Shown here piece after piece: positions 15,003 through 18,434 of a stretch of 18,434 nucleotides of DNA (position 1 is the first letter of the stretch; each line of letters opens with the position of its first letter). The translations under genes were made by a program, and so were the position numbers. Source of the DNA: Pseudomonas sp. (GTDB lineage: Bacteria > Pseudomonadota > Gammaproteobacteria > Pseudomonadales > Pseudomonadaceae); contig SKFV01000175.1 of NCBI GenBank assembly GCA_007117785.1, forward strand, positions 1-18,434, in the 5' to 3' direction. The notes under the pieces were generated by a model. It had not been told where the DNA came from. It made no database searches and worked only from the letters and a program-made list of their open reading frames with translations.

Positions 15003-15088
15003 GCCGCAAGCGATAAGCCGGAGGCGACAAGCAAAAGCGGGACTGTGCTTTTAGTCTTGCGGCGTGCAGCCGGTAGCTTGCAGCTCGC
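15001..15088 (-). repeat. Heptad-repeat element between purH and purD
   Basis: On the plus strand, units of the AAGCxxx type repeat every 7 nt from 15001 to about 15042. Units of the opposite type (such as AGCTTGC and AGCTCGC) repeat every 7 nt from 15054 to 15088. The arms are mutually complementary: GCCGCAAG (15003-15010) is the exact inverse of CTTGCGGC (15056-15063). A central hairpin AAAAGC/GCTTTT (15033-15038 and 15047-15052) may act as a weak terminator for purH transcripts. The element fills almost the whole spacer. Confidence 0.65.
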
Positions 15089-15092
15089 TGAT

Positions 15093-16700
15093 TTAGTGCC
15101 GGAAATGCCGCATGCCGGTAAACACCATCGCCATGCCGGCCTCATTCGCCGCGTCGATGACTTCCTGATCGCGCATTGAGCCACCGGGCTGAATGACGGC
15201 GCTGATACCGTTGGTGGCGGCATTGTCGATGCCGTCACGGAACGGGAAAAAGGCGTCGGATGCCATGACCGCCCCAGCCACCTGAAGACCGGCGTGCTCG
15301 GCTTTGATTGCGGCGATGCGCGCGGAGTTCACCCGGCTCATCTGCCCAGCACCGACTCCAACGGTCTGACGTTGCTTGGCATAGACAATGGCGTTGGATT
15401 TAACGAATTTGGCCACTTTCCAGGCAAAGATCAGATCATGCATTTCCTGCTCGGTCGGTGCACGCTGGGTGACGATTTTGAGATCGGCTTCGGCGATCAT
15501 GCCAATATCGCGGCTTTGCACCAGCAGTCCGCCGTTGACTCGTTTGAAGTCCCAGTCTGCCTGAGGTACTGCGCCCCACTGACCGCATTCAAGCAGACGC
15601 ACATTGGCCTTGGCAGCGACTACCTCACGCGCTGCCGGGGCGATGCTGGGGGCAATGATGACTTCGACAAACTGGCGCTCGACAATCGCCTGGGCGGTGG
15701 CGGCGTCCAGCTCGCGGTTGAATGCAATGATACCGCCGAAGGCTGACTCGCTGTCAGTGGCATAGGCCAGTTCGTAGGCCTGGCGAATACCGCCGTCAGC
15801 CTCGGGGACTACGGCAACGCCACAGGGGTTGGCATGCTTGACGATCACGCAGGCGGGCTTGCTGAAGCTCTTGACGCATTCCAGCGCAGCATCGGTGTCG
15901 GCTACATTATTGTAGGAGAGTTCCTTGCCCTGCAGTTGGACTGCAGTAGCAATACTGGCATCGGCTGGTGCAGCTTCCTTGTAAAAGGCCGCCGCCTGGT
16001 GTGGATTCTCGCCGTAGCGCATGTCCTGCGCCTTGATAAACTGGCTGTTGAAGGTGCGCGGGAAGGCAGCACGATCGTCGGTACCGAGCGTGTCGCGCGT
16101 CTGGTCGATGGTGCCCAGGTAGTTGGCAATCATGCCGTCATAGGCGGCGGTATGCTCGAACGCCTTTAGGGCCAGATCGAAGCGCTCGGCATAGGTCAGG
16201 CCGCCATTCTGAAGGCTGGACAGGATAGCGTTGTAATCACTGGCATTGACCACGATGGCGACGTCTTTATGATTCTTTGCCGCGCTGCGCACCATGGTCG
16301 GACCACCGATATCGATATTCTCTATTGCGTCAGGCAGACTGCAGCCGGGTTTGGCCACAGTAGCGGCGAAGGGATACAGGTTGACCACCACCATATCGAT
16401 CGGCTGGATGCCGTGTTCCTGCATGACTGGGCCATCCTGGTCGCGCCGACCAAGAATGCCGCCATGGATTTTCGGGTGCAGGGTTTTCACCCGGCCATCC
16501 ATCATTTCCGGAAAGCCGGTGTAATCAGCGACTTCGACAGCATCGATGCCTTGCTCACGCAGCAGCTTGAAGGTACCGCCAGTGGAGAGGATTTCAACGC
16601 CCTGGCTGGTCAGTTCACGGGCGAAGTCTACAATACCGGTTTTGTCCGACACACTGATCAGTGCGCGACGAACCGGCAGGCGGGTGGTTTGGTCGGTCAT
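15093..16700 (-). CDS. purH: Bifunctional AICAR formyltransferase / IMP cyclohydrolase
   Basis: PurH carries out the last two steps to IMP: formylation of AICAR with 10-formyl-tetrahydrofolate, then ring closure. The 535 residues fit the family. The N-terminal MGS-like cyclohydrolase domain (about 1-200) has RRALISVSDKTGIVDFAREL, STGGTFKLL, GFPEMMDGRVKTLHPKIHGGIL and NLYPFAATV. The formyltransferase domain (about 205-535) has RYGENPHQAAAFY, KHANPCGVAV, SAFGGIIAFN, KSNAIVYAKQRQTVGVGAGQMSRVNSA and the C-terminal GMRHFRH. It starts 97 nt after fis with only a weak GGA upstream. The spacer to fis and the spacer to purD both hold heptad repeats. It is probably transcribed with dusB-fis and purD. 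Confidence 0.97.
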   Translation of the reverse strand: MTDQTTRLPVRRALISVSDKTGIVDFARELTSQGVEILSTGGTFKLLREQGIDAVEVADYTGFPEMMDGRVKTLHPKIHGGILGRRDQDGPVMQEHGIQPIDMVVVNLYPFAATVAKPGCSLPDAIENIDIGGPTMVRSAAKNHKDVAIVVNASDYNAILSSLQNGGLTYAERFDLALKAFEHTAAYDGMIANYLGTIDQTRDTLGTDDRAAFPRTFNSQFIKAQDMRYGENPHQAAAFYKEAAPADASIATAVQLQGKELSYNNVADTDAALECVKSFSKPACVIVKHANPCGVAVVPEADGGIRQAYELAYATDSESAFGGIIAFNRELDAATAQAIVERQFVEVIIAPSIAPAAREVVAAKANVRLLECGQWGAVPQADWDFKRVNGGLLVQSRDIGMIAEADLKIVTQRAPTEQEMHDLIFAWKVAKFVKSNAIVYAKQRQTVGVGAGQMSRVNSARIAAIKAEHAGLQVAGAVMASDAFFPFRDGIDNAATNGISAVIQPGGSMRDQEVIDAANEAGMAMVFTGMRHFRH

Positions 16701-16731
16701 ATTGGGTCCAGGGTTACTTGCAGTGAAAATC

Positions 16732-16800
16732 AGCTTCTAGCTTCTAGCTTCTGGCTTGAAGTGGCCGTGTGAAAGGGGCTCCAGTTTTGCTTGCTGCTTA
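16732..16800 (-). repeat. Heptad repeats between fis and purH
   Basis: Three identical units AGCTTCT (16732-16738, 16739-16745, 16746-16752) and a fourth, GGCTTGA, lie in perfect 7-nt register. At the far end GCTTGCTGCTTA (16789-16800) is an exact copy of 4670-4681; its last three bases are the complement of the fis TAA stop codon. Between them, 16760-16788, I see no clear repeat. Confidence 0.65.
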
Positions 16801-17130
16801 CAGCAATCCGTATTGCTTGAGCTTCTTGCGCAGGGTGCCGCGGTTGAGGCCAAGCACCTCCGAGGCGCGGGTCTGATTACCTTTGACGTAGTCCATCACG
16901 CTTTCCAGAAGCGGCGCTTCCACTTCGGACAGCACCATGTTGTAGACGTCGGTGACATCTTGGCCATCAAGATGATTGAAATAGTTGTGCAACGCCTGTT
17001 CAACGCTATCGCGTAACGTTGCGCTGGGGCTCAGGGTGGGGCTATGGGCATCCAGAGACTCTGGGCCTGGTTCGGTGGTATCACTCACGGGTAGGGTTCC
17101 GTTAGTCTGGAAAGTATTCAGTAGCGTCAT
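16798..17130 (-). CDS. fis: DNA-binding protein Fis
   Basis: Fis is a nucleoid protein and growth-phase regulator that bends DNA and activates rRNA and tRNA promoters. The 110 residues include a variable Ser/Thr/Pro-rich N-terminus (about 1-38), the helical core SVEQALHNYFNHLDGQDVTDVYNMVLSEVEAPLLESVMDY as the dimer region, and a C-terminal helix-turn-helix (about 83-106) with TRASEVLGLNRGTLRKKLK. Its ATG overlaps the dusB stop as ATGA (17127-17130), so translation is coupled to dusB, the order also seen in E. coli (dusB-fis). The Pseudomonas protein I recall is about 107 residues. The stop codon sits inside a repeat copy shared with the rpsF upstream region. Confidence 0.96.
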   Translation of the reverse strand: MTLLNTFQTNGTLPVSDTTEPGPESLDAHSPTLSPSATLRDSVEQALHNYFNHLDGQDVTDVYNMVLSEVEAPLLESVMDYVKGNQTRASEVLGLNRGTLRKKLKQYGLL

Positions 17131-18125
17131 GCCGCCAGGTCTCCTTCCATTACGCGGGCAAAAAAGCCATTGATGCCTTGTTGTTGTTCATGGGGGCATT
17201 CAATGCGGTTGAACAGGGTGCGAAAGGGCTCCGCACCCGGTAGTGTTTTCAGGTACCAGCCGACATGCTTGCGGGCAATCCTTACGCCTTGCAGTTCGCC
17301 ATAAAACGCATGCAGGGCGCGAACGTGGCCGAGCAGAATATCCCGCTGGCTACTCAGGTCGGGCTCGGCAAGCAGAGTGCCATGCGTCAGATAATGCGCG
17401 ATCTGCCCCAGCAGCCAGGGCCGGCCCTGGGCGGCACGACCTACCATGACCGCATCGGCGCCGGTATAGTCGAGAACCTGGCGGGCTTTCTCCGGGCTGT
17501 CGATATCGCCGTTGGCGAACAGCGGGATGCGGATATGCTGGCGGATCTCGGCGATAGTGTCATATTCGGCGGCGCCATTATACAGGTCGGCTTTAGTCCG
17601 TCCGTGCACGGCGAGTGCCTGAATGCCGCACTCTTCGGCGATGCGCGCAATGCTGGGCCCATTGCGATGCTCGCGGTCCCAGCCGGTACGTATTTTCAGT
17701 GTGACCGGAATGTCAACGGCGGCAACTACCGCGTGCAGGATTTGACCGACCAGTTTTTCATCACGTAGCAGGGCGGAACCGGCGGCTTTGTTGCAGACCT
17801 TTTTTGCCGGGCAGCCCATATTGATATCAATAATCTGGGCGCCGAGCTGCTGGTTCATGCGTGCAGCCTCGGCCATCATTTGTGGATCGCCACCGGCAAT
17901 CTGCACCGAGCGGGGAGCCGCCTCGCTGTCATGCGCCAGGCGCTGGCGGGACTTGCGGCTGTTCCACAGGCGGACGTCACTGGTGACCATTTCCGATACT
18001 ACGAGGCCGGCGCCCTGCTGCCGGCACAGTTGCCGGAAAGGTCGATCGGTTACGCCGGCCATAGGAGCCAGAATGACCGGGTTGGCGAGCTGGTAGGGGC
18101 CGATACTGATCACTGCATGGTCCAT
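17127..18125 (-). CDS. dusB: tRNA-dihydrouridine synthase B
   Basis: DusB is an FMN-dependent enzyme that reduces uridine to dihydrouridine in the tRNA D loop. The 332 residues form a TIM barrel (about 1-245) with the N-terminal LAPMAGVTDRPFRQLC, the catalytic cysteine C105 in NMGCPAKKVCNKAAGSALL, KIRTGWDREHRNGPSIA, AVHGRTKADLYNGAAEY and the FMN phosphate site FANGDIDSPEKA / GADAVMVGRAAQGRPW. A helical tRNA-binding domain follows (about 250-332). The start is not certain: the ATG at 18125 has AGGG directly against it, while an in-frame GTG four codons on (VISIGPYQL) has the same AGGG at a 12-nt distance. It overlaps fis by 4 nt. Confidence 0.96.
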   Translation of the reverse strand: MDHAVISIGPYQLANPVILAPMAGVTDRPFRQLCRQQGAGLVVSEMVTSDVRLWNSRKSRQRLAHDSEAAPRSVQIAGGDPQMMAEAARMNQQLGAQIIDINMGCPAKKVCNKAAGSALLRDEKLVGQILHAVVAAVDIPVTLKIRTGWDREHRNGPSIARIAEECGIQALAVHGRTKADLYNGAAEYDTIAEIRQHIRIPLFANGDIDSPEKARQVLDYTGADAVMVGRAAQGRPWLLGQIAHYLTHGTLLAEPDLSSQRDILLGHVRALHAFYGELQGVRIARKHVGWYLKTLPGAEPFRTLFNRIECPHEQQQGINGFFARVMEGDLAA

Positions 18126-18215
18126 CCCTGTGGTTGCCAGTCGTCAATGCCACAGCCGCTGATGACCACCTGGGGTAGCCGTTAACGGATGCGGGAAGTG
18201 TGAAAAAGGTCGATC

Positions 18216-18244
18216 ATCATACCCGTAAAAAATGACCATATAAA
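18216..18244 (-). promoter_or_regulatory. Possible dusB-fis promoter
   Basis: TATGAT (18216-18221, minus strand) is a good -10 box about 90 nt before the dusB start. The element 17 nt upstream, TTTATA (18239-18244), is a poor -35. It lies in the 208-nt gap after the DUF3426 gene, the natural place for a dusB-fis promoter. Confidence 0.35.
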
Positions 18245-18248
18245 GTCT

Positions 18249-18277
18249 GATCTGGCTGATTTTTAATCAGCCCGATC
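18249..18277 (-). other. Long inverted repeat upstream of dusB
   Basis: Two 13-nt arms (18249-18261 and 18265-18277) are complementary except for one position, around a TTT loop; the inner 8 bp (GGCTGATT/AATCAGCC) are perfect. It lies 57 nt after the stop of the DUF3426 gene and just upstream of the candidate dusB promoter. Without a T tract on either side it may be an operator as readily as a transcript end. Confidence 0.5.
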
Positions 18278-18333
18278 AAGGGTCAGGCACGAACGGCTTT
18301 GGTCGTGGAGAGCAGGTTGTGGCAGGCGCGGCG

Positions 18334-18434
18334 TTACTGCTCCGGGCTGAGGAAGTCCAGCCGGTAACTGGACCCCCCCTGTTCCGGGGCCAGCATGCTC
18401 AGGCCAACATGGATCGGCGTTTGGGCGGGCATCA
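18334..18434 (-). CDS. C-terminal end of a DUF3426-type zinc-ribbon protein (partial)
   Basis: Only the last 32 codons and TAA (18334-18336) are in the window; the frame is open to the edge, so the gene continues beyond it. The visible peptide contains PIHVGLSMLAPEQG and ends SYRLDFLSPEQ. This resembles the C-terminal end of DUF3426 proteins, which have an N-terminal zinc ribbon, a membrane helix and a periplasmic domain. In P. aeruginosa such a gene lies between prmA and dusB, which supports the call. The identity rests mostly on position because so little sequence is seen. Confidence 0.55.
   Translation of the reverse strand, partial: MPAQTPIHVGLSMLAPEQGGSSYRLDFLSPEQ

Noticed and set aside
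14983..15030. Longer purD start at 15030 (16 extra residues)
   Set aside because: The extra codons are intergenic repeat sequence. The conserved PurD N-terminus and the Shine-Dalgarno both fit the ATG at 14982.
15001..15088. CRISPR array or REP-type palindrome
   Set aside because: Units are only 7 nt, degenerate and contiguous, with no spacers of CRISPR size, and the sequence does not match the REP palindromes I know from Pseudomonas.
16760..16788. Possible terminator after fis
   Set aside because: There is no stable GC stem with a T tract on the minus strand, so fis to purH readthrough is more likely.

Overview
This is a core-genome segment of a Pseudomonas-like gammaproteobacterium. The evidence is the gene order purA / tRNA-Leu / rnr / rlmB / rpsF-rpsR-DUF2232-rplI / dnaB on one strand, and DUF3426 / dusB / fis / purH / purD / retS on the other. 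Both blocks match the arrangement I know from Pseudomonas, and the protein sequences (Fis, L9, RetS-type hybrid kinase, DUF2232) agree. Which branch of the Pseudomonadaceae it belongs to is inference. I see no insertion sequence, prophage, CRISPR array, toxin-antitoxin pair or defence island.

Layout. Positions 1-743 hold the C-terminal part of purA, closed by a good intrinsic terminator. A convergent tRNA-Leu(CAG) at 900-986 has its own promoter and terminator. rnr and rlmB follow (1222-4581, + strand). A 226-bp spacer then carries a heptad-repeat element, a sigma70-type promoter and a likely S6:S18-binding leader whose basal stem covers the rpsF ribosome binding site. The ribosomal operon rpsF-rpsR-DUF2232-rplI runs to 6909. 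After two strong hairpins come dnaB and, 2 nt later, a YgiQ-family radical SAM gene (to 10657). The right half is on the minus strand. From the right edge it holds the end of a DUF3426 gene, dusB overlapping fis by 4 nt, purH, purD, and a RetS-type hybrid sensor kinase that converges on the YgiQ gene.

How it fits together. Most genes serve growth: replication (dnaB), ribosome and tRNA maturation (S6, S18, L9, RlmB, DusB, RNase R), purine synthesis (PurA, PurD, PurH) and growth-phase chromatin control (Fis). RetS is the exception. In Pseudomonas it restrains the GacS/GacA system and so sets the acute versus sessile lifestyle.

The most interesting points are not protein families. They are: (1) degenerate 7-nt-period repeats in three separate intergenic regions, one of which appears to supply the last codons of rlmB, the fis stop codon and the rpsF -35 box; (2) a 35-codon cysteine-rich ORF with a near-perfect Shine-Dalgarno at the convergent ygiQ/retS junction; (3) the S6:S18 leader; (4) degenerate ATP-binding boxes in the RetS-like kinase; (5) a hairpin over the purD ribosome binding site; (6) a junction between two blocks that are far apart in P. 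aeruginosa.
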